Assembly (NCBI RefSeq): GCF_900168005.1
Contig: NZ_FUYP01000001.1
Coordinates: 62,001-126,000 of the forward strand
Origin: Sphingopyxis flava
Lineage (GTDB): Bacteria; Pseudomonadota; Alphaproteobacteria; Sphingomonadales; Sphingomonadaceae
Direction of reading: 5' to 3'
Length of the DNA stretch: 64,000 bases
Made by a program: the position numbers and the translations under genes
Shown: piece by piece, positions 26,373-34,449 of the stretch
How the letters are laid out: each line of letters starts with the position of its first letter
How positions within the stretch are numbered: position 1 is the first letter of the stretch
Notes under the pieces: model-generated
Database searches by the model: none
The model's input: only the letters and a program-made list of their open reading frames with translations
Told to the model about the DNA's origin: nothing

Positions 26373-28075
26373 GGGCTGGACCTATGCCGATTGTCTTCCG
26401 GCAGTTCAAGCCTTGCGTCGGGAAAAGCCGCCAGGGCGGCCTTCACCACGGGCAGCTCGCGGATGCGCGCTTCATTATCCGCAATCTTTGCCTGCTCGAC
26501 GTCGCCGAGGCTCGGCCGCGCCACGCCTTCGCCCGGGCCCACCTGCCATCGCGTTCCTGTCGCCTGGAACAGGGCGTCGCCAAATTCGCGGGCAAAAGCC
26601 TCGCCAAGCGCTGGCGCGGGCGCGAACATCAGCCGGCCAGGCTCGAGTTCGATCACCTTGAGATGATCATAGACAAGCCCCGCAAGGCGATGATTTCCCT
26701 GACTTTCCAGTAGCCGATGGATTTGCGCTATCGTCAATGCGGAGGGAGCCGCGTCGGCATGAGCTGTCTCGGCGGCGGCAGGCGATTCTGCCCGCTCCTG
26801 TCCCGCCCGCGGCGCAGGCGCCACTTGGGCAAGCGCTGCGAGGCCACCTGATTCGAGCAGCTTTGCAAGTTCGCCTGGATCCGGCATCGACGCAGAATAG
26901 ATCACGCGCAGCAGCAGCATTTCGAGATGCTCAAGCGGATTGTTGCCGCGCAGCACCTCCTCATGCCCCTTGAGCAAGAGCTGCCAAAGCCGGCTAAGCG
27001 GTGCGAAGCCGAGCTTTCCTGCCCAATCCCCGATCCGCTCGCGGTCTGCAGCAGCGAGCGCCGGATCGTCGTGGCGCGAGACTTTGGCGAGCGTGATTGC
27101 GTGGACGAGGTCCATCAGACCCCGCACCATCGCGACAGGCTCGATCCCCAGGGCATATTGCGCGCGCGCGAGGTCGATTGCTCCGCCGGCTTCGCCTTCC
27201 AGTATCGCGGCCATCAACTGCGCGATCGACGAGCGGTCGGACAGGCCCAGCATCACCCGCACCTGATCGGCGGTAATCGTGCCGCCGCCCTCGAGGTCGG
27301 CATGAGCGATAGCCTGGTCGAGAATGGAAAGACCATCGCGCACCGATCCCTCGGCGGCGCTCGCGATGAGCCAGATTGCGGGGGCTTCGGCCTCGACGCC
27401 TTCCTTTTGCAGGATCGCGCTGAAATGCGCAAAAAGCATGTCCGGCGTGATGCGGCGAAGATCGAAGCGCTGACACCGCGAAAGCACCGTCACGGGCACT
27501 TTGTTTACCTCGGTCGTCGCGAACAGGAACTTGACGTGCGGTGGTGGCTCTTCGAGTGTTTTCAAAAGGGCATTGAACGCGTTACGCGACAACATGTGCA
27601 CTTCGTCGATGATGTAGATCTTGTAGCGCGCCGAGACGGCGGCGTAGCGCACAGCCTCGATGATCTCGCGCACATCGTCGACGCCTGTGTTGGACGCGGC
27701 GTCCATCTCGATTACATCGATATGGCGCCCCTCGGTGATCGCGCGGCACGGCTCGCACACCCCGCAAGGGTCGATTGTCGGCCCGCCCAGACCGTCGGGA
27801 CCGATGCAGTTCAATGCCTTGGCGATCAGCCGCGCGGTCGAGGTCTTGCCGACCCCGCGCACCCCGGTCATCAAGAAGGCATGTGCCAGCCGGTCGCGCG
27901 CGATCGCGTTGCCCAGCGTTTTCACCATCGCATCCTGTCCGATCAGCTCGGCGAAGGTCTGCGGGCGATATTTGCGCGCGAGGACCCGGTAAGGACCGCT
28001 CGACGCCGCGGGCGCAGGCGTCTCCGGCAGGTCCATACCCAGCATCGGCGTGTCGTCGTCGGCGGAATCTTCCAT
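26369..28075 (-). CDS. dnaX: DNA polymerase III gamma/tau subunit
   Basis: A 568-residue clamp-loader ATPase. Walker A is GVRGVGKTSTARL, the zinc module is CIGP...CGVCEPCRAI, Walker B reads IIDEVHMLS, the SRC box is VLSRCQRFDLR. Domain III (oligomerisation) lies at about 270-390. The C-terminal part (about 400-568) is a shorter tau region than in E. coli. I saw no slippery A-run for a programmed frameshift, so gamma may not be made. The gene is about 50 bases downstream of the SRP RNA gene and overlaps ybaB. Confidence 0.96.
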   Translation of the reverse strand: MEDSADDDTPMLGMDLPETPAPAASSGPYRVLARKYRPQTFAELIGQDAMVKTLGNAIARDRLAHAFLMTGVRGVGKTSTARLIAKALNCIGPDGLGGPTIDPCGVCEPCRAITEGRHIDVIEMDAASNTGVDDVREIIEAVRYAAVSARYKIYIIDEVHMLSRNAFNALLKTLEEPPPHVKFLFATTEVNKVPVTVLSRCQRFDLRRITPDMLFAHFSAILQKEGVEAEAPAIWLIASAAEGSVRDGLSILDQAIAHADLEGGGTITADQVRVMLGLSDRSSIAQLMAAILEGEAGGAIDLARAQYALGIEPVAMVRGLMDLVHAITLAKVSRHDDPALAAADRERIGDWAGKLGFAPLSRLWQLLLKGHEEVLRGNNPLEHLEMLLLRVIYSASMPDPGELAKLLESGGLAALAQVAPAPRAGQERAESPAAAETAHADAAPSALTIAQIHRLLESQGNHRLAGLVYDHLKVIELEPGRLMFAPAPALGEAFAREFGDALFQATGTRWQVGPGEGVARPSLGDVEQAKIADNEARIRELPVVKAALAAFPDARLELPEDNRHRSSP

Positions 28076-28124
28076 GGCCCCGTCTTAGGGGCGGCGCGCC
28101 ATCTTGTCGAAGGGGGAAATGGGT

Positions 28125-28213
28125 GGGAGCCGGAACGACCCGCAGCGAATTCGCTGCGGCTGCTTCCTTCCGGACCTGACCGGGTTGGCGAAGACTGCGT
28201 CCGCCCGACTCCC
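28125..28213 (-). ncRNA. ffs: Signal recognition particle RNA (4.5S type)
   Basis: About 89 bases on the minus strand. The universally conserved domain IV core GGTCAGGTCCGGAAGGAAGC is present, with the GGAA tetraloop and the internal loop bound by Ffh. The ends pair as GGGAG (28213 side) with CTCCC (28125 side). The 5' end follows from the promoter at 28220-28248; the 3' end is from pairing and may be a few bases longer. The RNA works with Ffh and FtsY in co-translational targeting. Confidence 0.93.
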
Positions 28214-28219
28214 GCGCCG

Positions 28220-28248
28220 CATATGGCGAGGCCAGGCAGGAATTGCAA
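28220..28248 (-). promoter_or_regulatory. Promoter of the SRP RNA gene
   Basis: Minus strand: TTGCAA (28248-28243), 17-base spacer, CATATG (28225-28220). The predicted start at about 28213 coincides with the first paired base of the SRP RNA, which supports the assignment. Confidence 0.7.
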
Positions 28249-28534
28249 GCTGGCGCGCTCGCCGTTCGCGCCAGCGCGCCGACAGTCCGCTCAATCGGCG
28301 CGGCGCGCCCGGAAAGCTCAAGCGCCTTGCCGCGCCGCTGCCAAGCGAGTTTGACCTTGCGGCGGAGCGACAAGAGGAAACATCCATTCCGTCATGCAAC
28401 CCGCTTGGGCGCCCCGGGCAGTCAGCCATTCATCCTCGTGATAGATTTACCAGGAGCGCGATCGGCAAGATTGTCTTTTGCTGACATCCGATGACACACA
28501 ATGGCTTCCAGCAGGGACGCGCCACCTGATCCTG

Positions 28535-28870
28535 TCAGCGCGGGCCCTGCATATTGCGGCTTTCGGCCGGGATGTGCACCGTCAGCCCGTCGAGATCCTC
28601 GGTCAGGACGATCTGGCACGATAGCCGGCTGGTGCGCCGTACCCCTGCCGCGAGGTCGAGCATATCCTCTTCTTCCTCGGTTGCGGGCGGCAGGCGCCCG
28701 AAATCTTCCTTCGCCACAATGACATGGCAGGTTGAGCAGGCCATCTGCCCCTCGCATGTTCCCTCAAGCGGCATCATATGCGCCTGCGCCACGTCGAGCA
28801 GAGCCTCGCCGGGGCTCGCTTCGGCCTCGGTGCGCCCCTTGCCATCGGCGTGGATAAAGGTAACGCGCAT
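28535..28870 (-). CDS. 2Fe-2S ferredoxin (adrenodoxin type)
   Basis: A 111-residue ferredoxin. Cluster ligands are Cys39, Cys45, Cys48 and Cys85: GTCEGQMACSTCHV then SRLSCQIVL, the C-x5-C-x2-C...C pattern of adrenodoxin/Isc-type ferredoxins. EEEEDMLDLA is the acidic interaction helix. The ATG shares one base with the stop of the cysteine desulfurase. This pairing points to Fe-S cluster assembly (as IscS-Fdx), but electron supply to a P450 or dioxygenase cannot be excluded. Confidence 0.92.
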   Translation of the reverse strand: MRVTFIHADGKGRTEAEASPGEALLDVAQAHMMPLEGTCEGQMACSTCHVIVAKEDFGRLPPATEEEEDMLDLAAGVRRTSRLSCQIVLTEDLDGLTVHIPAESRNMQGPR

Positions 28871-29955
28871 CAATGGACCCCCTGCAGCCGCGCGGCCGCC
28901 TTGATCGCGGCGAGCCCGCCGCGAAGCTCGTCCTCGCTCGTATAGCGTCCCCAGCCAAGCCGAATCGAGGCGCGCGCGTCGGCTTCGCTCACTCCCATCG
29001 CGCGCAGCACATGGCTGACCTTGCCCGACCCGCTGCCGCAGGCGCTGCCAAGCGAAAAGGCAATGTTTCGCGCGTCGGACATGAGGCGCAGGCCGTTCAC
29101 CCCTTCGCGTCGCACATTGAGATTGCCGTGATAGCGCGGGCTCGCCGCGCCATTGATTGTCCACTCAGGCAGCATGTCCAGTGCAAGCGACCACAGCCGC
29201 TCGACATGCGCGGCATCGGCATCGAACCGCTCGGCGGCAAGTGCCGCCGCAGCGCCAAAACCAGCACAAAGCGCGGGCGAGACGGTGCCCGAGCGCATCC
29301 CCAGCTCCTGCGCGCCGCCGACCATCAAGGGTTCAAGCTCAACGCCGTCGCGGACCCAGAGCGCGCCAATACCCTTGGGCCCGTGAATCTTGTGCGCGGA
29401 TAGCGCGATAAGATCAGCCGAATCGGGGATCGCCACGCGGCCATAGCCCTGCACTGCGTCACAAAGTAGGAGGCTGTTCCTCGCATGTGCCGAGGCGGCG
29501 AAGTCGGCCACCGGCTGAATCGTACCGACCTCGTTGTTGACGAGCATGACCGCGACGATGCCGTTCTCGGGGATCGAGGCCGCGTTGGGCGGCAAAGCGA
29601 GGCCGGCACTGTCGACGGGCAGGATTGCCGCATCGAGCCGCTCGAGGCATTGGAGCGAGGCGGCATGTTCGATGCTGAGCCCCGCGACCCCGCCCGGCTT
29701 CGCCTCTGCGCCGCGAAACAGCGCCCAGTTGAGCGCCTCGGTTGCGCCCGAGGTGAAGAAGACGCGCCCTCCCGCCGGCAGCAGCGCTGCAACCTGATCG
29801 CGGGCCACCTCGACCGCCGCCGCGGCGGCGCGCCCGGCCTTGTGCGTGCTCGAGGGGTTCGCGAAGCTGTCGCCTTCGTCGCCCAACCAGCGCAGCATTG
29901 CTTCGCGCGCTTCGGGCGCGAGCGGCGTGGTGGCTTGATAGTCAAAATAGATCAT
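28870..29955 (-). CDS. Cysteine desulfurase (NifS/IscS class V aminotransferase)
   Basis: A 361-residue PLP enzyme that removes sulfur from cysteine and carries it as a persulfide. The opening MIYFDYQATTPL, the AHKIHGPKG site with the PLP-binding Lys, and GSACGSGSGKVSHVL with the active-site Cys identify the family. It is somewhat shorter than IscS (about 400). The C-terminal IscU-docking tail of IscS is not obvious. It forms a two-gene unit with a ferredoxin; no iscU, iscA or regulator is nearby, so it may be a NifS-like general sulfur donor, for instance for tRNA thiolation. Confidence 0.92.
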   Translation of the reverse strand: MIYFDYQATTPLAPEAREAMLRWLGDEGDSFANPSSTHKAGRAAAAAVEVARDQVAALLPAGGRVFFTSGATEALNWALFRGAEAKPGGVAGLSIEHAASLQCLERLDAAILPVDSAGLALPPNAASIPENGIVAVMLVNNEVGTIQPVADFAASAHARNSLLLCDAVQGYGRVAIPDSADLIALSAHKIHGPKGIGALWVRDGVELEPLMVGGAQELGMRSGTVSPALCAGFGAAAALAAERFDADAAHVERLWSLALDMLPEWTINGAASPRYHGNLNVRREGVNGLRLMSDARNIAFSLGSACGSGSGKVSHVLRAMGVSEADARASIRLGWGRYTSEDELRGGLAAIKAAARLQGVH

Positions 29956-30098
29956 CGCGCAAGCCTCTGCCCCCTATTCCTGCCCGTGTCGAGTGGCGCA
30001 GCTCCTCTGCGGGCGATCAGCGGTGACAAGGGGGACTCGGATCCGGTTCGGGCATGAGGAGACAAGAACCACCGCTTGTTGCGAGTGATTCGCAAAAG

Positions 30099-30126
30099 TT
30101 GCAACTTGCCACCCTTTTTCTATATA
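30099..30126 (+). promoter_or_regulatory. Promoter of the alpha/beta hydrolase gene
   Basis: TTGCAA (30099-30104), 16-base spacer, TATATA (30121-30126). Good match at slightly short spacing. The -35 sits inside the palindrome GTTGCAAC. Confidence 0.6.
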
Positions 30127-30198
30127 GGCGCCGCTCCCGCTCCGCCAACCCGTCACCGGGAACTTTGGCAAGCCCCAAGAAACTTAGAAGGTGCGCCC

Positions 30199-30855
30199 AT
30201 GCCCGACGTCATTTTTCCCGGTCCAGAAGGCCGCATCGAAGGCCGATTCTCTCCCCCGCCGCGCCCGCGCGCGCCGGTCGCACTGATCCTGCACCCTCAT
30301 CCGCAGGGCGGCGGCACGATGAACGATCGCATTACGCAGGCGATGTACAAAAGCTTCGTGGCGCGCGGCTTTGCGGTTTTGCGCTTCAATTTCCGTGGCG
30401 TCGGGCGCAGTCAGGGCACCTTTGATAACGGGATCGGCGAACTCAGTGACGCTGCCTCGGCGCTCGACTGGGTACAGTCGATCCACCCCGAGGCACAGAC
30501 AACCTGGGTCGCGGGCTTCAGCTTCGGCGCGTGGATCGGCATGCAGCTCTTGATGCGCCGCCCCGAGATTCGAGGATTTCTGTCGGTCGCGCCGCCCGCG
30601 AACATGTACGACTTCAGCTTTCTTGCGCCCTGCCCCTCGTCGGGCATCATCGTCGCAGGCGGCTCGGACGAGATCGTGCCGCCCGCCGCAGTGCAGAAGC
30701 TCGTCGACAAACTCCGCACGCAAAAGGGCATCACCATCCACCATGACGAGATCCCGCGTGCCAACCACTTCTTTGAGCACGAACTTGAGCAATTGATGAA
30801 GTCGCTCGATAACTATCTGGATATGCGGCTCGCGCCGGATTCGCCGATCCGCTGA
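30199..30855 (+). CDS. Alpha/beta hydrolase (COG2945 type)
   Basis: A 218-residue alpha/beta hydrolase. LILHPHPQGGGTMNDRI forms the oxyanion region typical of COG2945, the nucleophile elbow is GFSFGAWIG, the acid is in GGSDEIVPP and the His in PRANHFFEHEL. The start at 30199 follows AAGG and lies downstream of a good promoter; an upstream extension would overlap that promoter. Substrate unknown. It is monocistronic and followed by a hairpin shared with the convergent small gene. Confidence 0.88.
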   Translation: MPDVIFPGPEGRIEGRFSPPPRPRAPVALILHPHPQGGGTMNDRITQAMYKSFVARGFAVLRFNFRGVGRSQGTFDNGIGELSDAASALDWVQSIHPEAQTTWVAGFSFGAWIGMQLLMRRPEIRGFLSVAPPANMYDFSFLAPCPSSGIIVAGGSDEIVPPAAVQKLVDKLRTQKGITIHHDEIPRANHFFEHELEQLMKSLDNYLDMRLAPDSPIR

Positions 30856-30864
30856 GGCCGTGGT

Positions 30865-30889
30865 CGCCCCCCCTGCAAAGGCGGGGGCG
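30865..30889. terminator. Candidate bidirectional hairpin between convergent genes
   Basis: CGCCCCC (30865-30871) pairs with GGGGGCG (30883-30889). It lies between the convergent hydrolase and 54-residue protein genes. No T-run follows on either strand, so termination would be weak or need Rho. Confidence 0.35.
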
Positions 30890-30897
30890 CCCAGGCT

Positions 30898-31062
30898 CTA
30901 GTTCGCCGGCACCAGCCAGATGGCGAGGTTGGCGAACATCACGAGCGCTGCGACGAACATGAGCAGCGCGCGGCGCTTGTCCCCCATGCGAAGGACATAG
31001 GCTGCGCCGCCGGTCAGGACGACGCCGGTGAGCATCAGCAAGGACATGACGGTATCGGACAT
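30898..31062 (-). CDS. Small two-helix membrane protein (54 aa)
   Basis: A 54-residue protein, MSDTVMSLLMLTGVVLTGGA at the start and NLAIWLVPAN at the end, with two hydrophobic helices at about 6-24 and 33-51 joined by a charged MGDKRR turn. That turn predicts a hairpin with both ends outside the cytoplasm. No strong ribosome site is visible (GCGGCGCC before ATG). I call it because of the clean two-helix pattern, intact frame and position between two well-defined genes. Function unknown. Confidence 0.6.
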   Translation of the reverse strand: MSDTVMSLLMLTGVVLTGGAAYVLRMGDKRRALLMFVAALVMFANLAIWLVPAN

Positions 31063-31172
31063 GGCGCCGCTTTAACTGTCGGGTCAGAAATTTGCCACCT
31101 GGCTTATGGCCAATCTTTCATCCTTCCACTAAAGCGCGCTCATCGATTCCCTTTCGCCGCAGGAGACGCGCC

Positions 31173-31625
31173 ATGCGCATCGCCATCGCCTCCGATCATG
31201 CCGCTTATGAGCTTAAGGCACTGCTCGCCGATTGGCTGCGCGGCGAGGGGCACGAGGTTGCCGATCTCGGCACCAACGGCCCCGAGAGCGTCGACTATCC
31301 CGATTATGGCTACCGTCTTGCCGACGCGGTCGCAAACGGCAGCGCGGAGCGCGGAATTGCGCTGTGCGGTTCGGGCATCGGCATCGCGATATCGGTCAAT
31401 CGCAACCCGGCATGCCGCTGCGCCCTTGTGTCCGAGCCGCTCTCGGCCAAGCTTGCGCGCGAGCATAATGATGCCAATGTCGTCGCGCTCGGCGCGCGGC
31501 TGACCGGTATCGATATGGCGAAGGCGTGCATCGCGGCTTTCCTCGCGACCGATTTCGCGGGCGAGCGCCATTCGCGCCGCGTCGACAAACTTTCCCACCC
31601 GCCCGTCCTGGAGAACAGCCGATGA
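31173..31625 (+). CDS. rpiB: Ribose-5-phosphate isomerase B
   Basis: A 150-residue RpiB/LacAB-type isomerase that interconverts ribose 5-phosphate and ribulose 5-phosphate in the pentose phosphate pathway. [15 protein letters not shown] opens the family, [17 protein letters not shown] holds the active-site Cys, and [13 protein letters not shown] the conserved C-terminal motif. Strong AGGAGA ribosome site. Its stop overlaps the glyA start by four bases. The rpiB-glyA-nrdR order recurs widely in alphaproteobacteria. Confidence 0.95.
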   Translation: MRIAIASDHAAYELKALLADWLRGEGHEVADLGTNGPESVDYPDYGYRLADAVANGSAERGIALCGSGIGIAISVNRNPACRCALVSEPLSAKLAREHNDANVVALGARLTGIDMAKACIAAFLATDFAGERHSRRVDKLSHPPVLENSR

Positions 31626-32929
31626 CCACCGAAACGCTCGACAAGCCCATTAAATCGGCCGGCTATTTCACCGATGGCGTCGCCAGCGTCGACCCCGCAG
31701 TCGCCGCAGCGATGAAACACGAGCTCGACCGCGAACAATATCAGATCGAGCTCATCGCGAGCGAAAATATCGTCTCGAAGGCGGTGCTCGAGGCGCAAGG
31801 GTCGGTGTTCACCAACAAATATGCCGAGGGATATCCTGGCCGCCGCTACTACCAGGGCTGCGCGCCCTCGGACGAGGTTGAAACGCTGGCGATCGATCGC
31901 GCCAGGAAATTGTTCGACTGCAACTTCGCAAATGTCCAGCCGCATTCGGGTGCGCAGGCAAATGGCGCCGTGATGCTCGCGCTGACGAAGCCCGGGGCGA
32001 CGATCCTCGGAATGAGCCTCGATGCCGGCGGCCATCTGACGCACGGCGCGCCGCCCGCCATGTCGGGCAAATGGTTCAATGCGGTCCAATATGGCGTGCG
32101 CGCTGATGACCATCTCGTCGATTTCGAGCAGGTAGAGCGGCTCGCGAAGGAGCATCGCCCTGCCCTCATCATCGCGGGCGGTTCAGCCTATCCCAGGACG
32201 CTTGATTTCGCGCGCTTCCGCGCCATTGCCGACGATGTCGGCGCGTTACTAATGGTCGATATGGCGCATTTCGCAGGGCTCGTCGCGGGCGGCGCGCACC
32301 CCTCGCCGATGCAGCATGCCCATGTCGTCACGACGACCACCCACAAGACGCTGCGCGGTCCGCGCGGCGGCATGATCCTGACCAATGACGAGGCGATCGC
32401 CAAGCGCATCAACTCGGCGGTATTCCCGGGTCTCCAGGGCGGTCCTCTGATGCACGTCATCGCGGCAAAGGCGGTGGCATTCGGCGAAGCGCTGCGCCCC
32501 GAGTTCAAGAGCTATGCAAAGGCGACGATCGCCAATGCACAGGCGCTTGCGAACCGGCTGAAGGCACGCGGCGCCGATCTCGTCGCTGGAGGAACCGACA
32601 CCCACCTCGCGCTCATCGATCTGCGTCCGCTCGGCGTCACGGGCCGCGACGCCGACGAGGCGCTCGAGCGCAGCGCGATCACCTGCAACAAGAACGGCAT
32701 TCCTTTCGACCCGCTGCCGCCGATCAAGACCAGCGGCATCCGCGTCGGCTCGCCTGCCGGTACGACGCGCGGTTTCGGTATCGCGGAGTTTGAGGAAATC
32801 GGCGACATGGTCGCCGACGTGCTCGAAGCCCTGCGCGACAAGGGCGAGCATGGCGACGCCGATGTCGAGGCCAATGTTCGCGGGCGTGTCCGCTCGCTCT
32901 GCGAGCGCTTCCCCATCTATCAGGACTGA
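31622..32929 (+). CDS. glyA: Serine hydroxymethyltransferase
   Basis: A 435-residue PLP enzyme that converts serine and tetrahydrofolate to glycine and methylene-tetrahydrofolate. The family signature [19 protein letters not shown] and [12 protein letters not shown] are near the N-terminus, [16 protein letters not shown] holds the PLP-lysine. Length normal. The start overlaps rpiB; no glycine riboswitch or MetR site is visible within the upstream gene. Confidence 0.97.
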   Translation: MTTETLDKPIKSAGYFTDGVASVDPAVAAAMKHELDREQYQIELIASENIVSKAVLEAQGSVFTNKYAEGYPGRRYYQGCAPSDEVETLAIDRARKLFDCNFANVQPHSGAQANGAVMLALTKPGATILGMSLDAGGHLTHGAPPAMSGKWFNAVQYGVRADDHLVDFEQVERLAKEHRPALIIAGGSAYPRTLDFARFRAIADDVGALLMVDMAHFAGLVAGGAHPSPMQHAHVVTTTTHKTLRGPRGGMILTNDEAIAKRINSAVFPGLQGGPLMHVIAAKAVAFGEALRPEFKSYAKATIANAQALANRLKARGADLVAGGTDTHLALIDLRPLGVTGRDADEALERSAITCNKNGIPFDPLPPIKTSGIRVGSPAGTTRGFGIAEFEEIGDMVADVLEALRDKGEHGDADVEANVRGRVRSLCERFPIYQD

Positions 32930-32933
32930 ACCG

Positions 32934-33152
32934 GTGGCACGGCAGCATCCCGAGGAACCCACGCTCGCCGAGCGAACGCTCGAAGAGGTCAAGGCGATGG
33001 GCAGGCAGGGAGCCGACCATCCCTCGACGCGCCCCGTGCTGACCGGCGCCGTCATCGGGGCAATCGCGGGTGGGTTACTTCCGGCCGTGAGCTGGCCGGT
33101 CGGCCTTTTCGCCGGGGCCGCAATCGCCCTCTTTGGCAGGGTGAAGCGCTAA
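32934..33152 (+). CDS. Small membrane protein between glyA and nrdR
   Basis: A 72-residue protein from a GTG start four bases after the glyA stop, with CAGGAC as a possible ribosome site. The first 33 residues are polar and acidic; residues 34-68 (VLTGAVIGAIAGGLLPAVSW onward) form one or two hydrophobic helices with small-residue packing, ending in FGRVKR. It sits snugly in the rpiB-glyA-nrdR-trmJ run, with three bases before nrdR. Function unknown; nothing links it to either neighbour except co-expression. Confidence 0.7.
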   Translation: MARQHPEEPTLAERTLEEVKAMGRQGADHPSTRPVLTGAVIGAIAGGLLPAVSWPVGLFAGAAIALFGRVKR

Positions 33153-33155
33153 TCC

Positions 33156-33626
33156 ATGCGCTGTCCCTATTGCGGCCATGAAGATAGTCAGGTGAAGGAC
33201 AGCCGTCCGACCGAGGACGGCGCCGCGATCCGCCGCCGCCGCCAATGCGAGGATTGCGGCGCGCGTTTCACGACATTCGAGCGTATCCAATTGCGTGAAG
33301 TTGCAGTGCTCAAGGCCGGGGGCACCCGCGAACCTTTCGACCGCGAAAAGCTGATGCGCAGTGTCCAGATCGCATGCCGCAAACGCCCGATCGATGGGGC
33401 ACGCATCGAACGGCTCGTCTCAGGCATCCAGCGCCAGCTCGAAACCTCGGGCGAGAATGAGGTGCAGGCGGCGCAGATAGGCGCGATGGTGATGGAGGCG
33501 CTCAAGGGCTTCGACAACGTCGCCTACATCCGCTTCGCCAGCGTCTACCGCGACTTCACCGAGGCCAAGGACTTTGAAGAGTTCGCCGCAACGATCAACG
33601 AAGCGGCGCACAAGAACGGCTCGTGA
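33156..33626 (+). CDS. nrdR: Transcriptional repressor NrdR
   Basis: A 156-residue NrdR that represses ribonucleotide reductase genes by binding NrdR boxes. Zinc ribbon ligands are Cys3, Cys6, Cys31 and Cys34 ([30 protein letters not shown]). The ATP-cone domain spans about 49-139 ([20 protein letters not shown]). No nrd genes or NrdR boxes were seen in this window. Its stop overlaps the next gene start. Confidence 0.97.
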   Translation: MRCPYCGHEDSQVKDSRPTEDGAAIRRRRQCEDCGARFTTFERIQLREVAVLKAGGTREPFDREKLMRSVQIACRKRPIDGARIERLVSGIQRQLETSGENEVQAAQIGAMVMEALKGFDNVAYIRFASVYRDFTEAKDFEEFAATINEAAHKNGS

Positions 33627-34366
33627 GCAAGGCCCCTCCCCCCGTCATCGTCCTCGTCCGTCCGCAGCTCGGTGAAAATATCGGCAAGGCGGCGCGCGCG
33701 ATGCTCAATTTCGGGCTGACTGACTTGCGCCTCGTCGCGCCGCGCGATGGCTGGCCCAATCCCCACGCGGGGCCCGCCGCCTCGGGAGCGGACCGCGTGC
33801 TCGCCGACGCCAGGCTGTTCGCGAGCCTCGCCGAGGCGGTCGCCGATTGCGGCCACATCTATGCGACCACGGTGCGCAAGCGCGGGGTCACCAAGCCGGT
33901 TCTTCCCCCTGAGGCGGCAGCCCGGCAGGTTCATGCGCGCGCCAGTCGGTCGGCCTTTGTTTTCGGACCGGAACGCTCGGGTCTGGAAAGCGATGACGTC
34001 GCCCTCGCACACGAGATCGTCACCGTACCGATCAATCCGGAATTTGGTTCGCTCAATCTCGCGCAGGCAGTCATTCTGCTCGCCTATGAATGGTCAAAAG
34101 GCCAGGCCCTCGCGAGCCCTCCCGAGGCAGCGCTCGATCCCCCGGCCCCGCACGGCGAGCTTGAAGATCTTATCGACCATCTTGTCCGCGACCTCGATGC
34201 TGCTGGCTATTTCTTCCCGCCTGAGCGGACCACGGCGACGCTGCGCACGCTGCGTACGGCGCTTACGAAAACGGGCTGGTCGCATAATGATATCCGGATG
34301 ATGCACGGGATCATCACAGCGCTCGGCCGCGCGCGCAAATCCGCGCGGAACCACGAGAGGGACTAG
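33623..34366 (+). CDS. trmJ: TrmJ-like tRNA/rRNA 2'-O-methyltransferase (SPOUT)
   Basis: A 247-residue SpoU-family methyltransferase. Motif 1 is [20 protein letters not shown], motif 2 [14 protein letters not shown], motif 3 [15 protein letters not shown], which together form the SAM-binding knot. The C-terminal extension past residue 165 with the [10 protein letters not shown] pattern fits TrmJ, which methylates tRNA position 32. GTG start overlaps nrdR (GTGA). RNA substrate is inferred from family. Confidence 0.9.
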   Translation: MSKAPPPVIVLVRPQLGENIGKAARAMLNFGLTDLRLVAPRDGWPNPHAGPAASGADRVLADARLFASLAEAVADCGHIYATTVRKRGVTKPVLPPEAAARQVHARASRSAFVFGPERSGLESDDVALAHEIVTVPINPEFGSLNLAQAVILLAYEWSKGQALASPPEAALDPPAPHGELEDLIDHLVRDLDAAGYFFPPERTTATLRTLRTALTKTGWSHNDIRMMHGIITALGRARKSARNHERD

Positions 34367-34449
34367 GCTGCGCGCTTGAGCGCCCCCCTCATTGGCGATA
34401 GACGCGGTTGTAGAGACCGCGCGAGACGGCCTCGACAGGAGCGCGGACG

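Noticed and set aside
26369..28075. Programmed frameshift site in dnaX
   Set aside because: No A-rich slippery heptamer with downstream hairpin was visible in the expected region.
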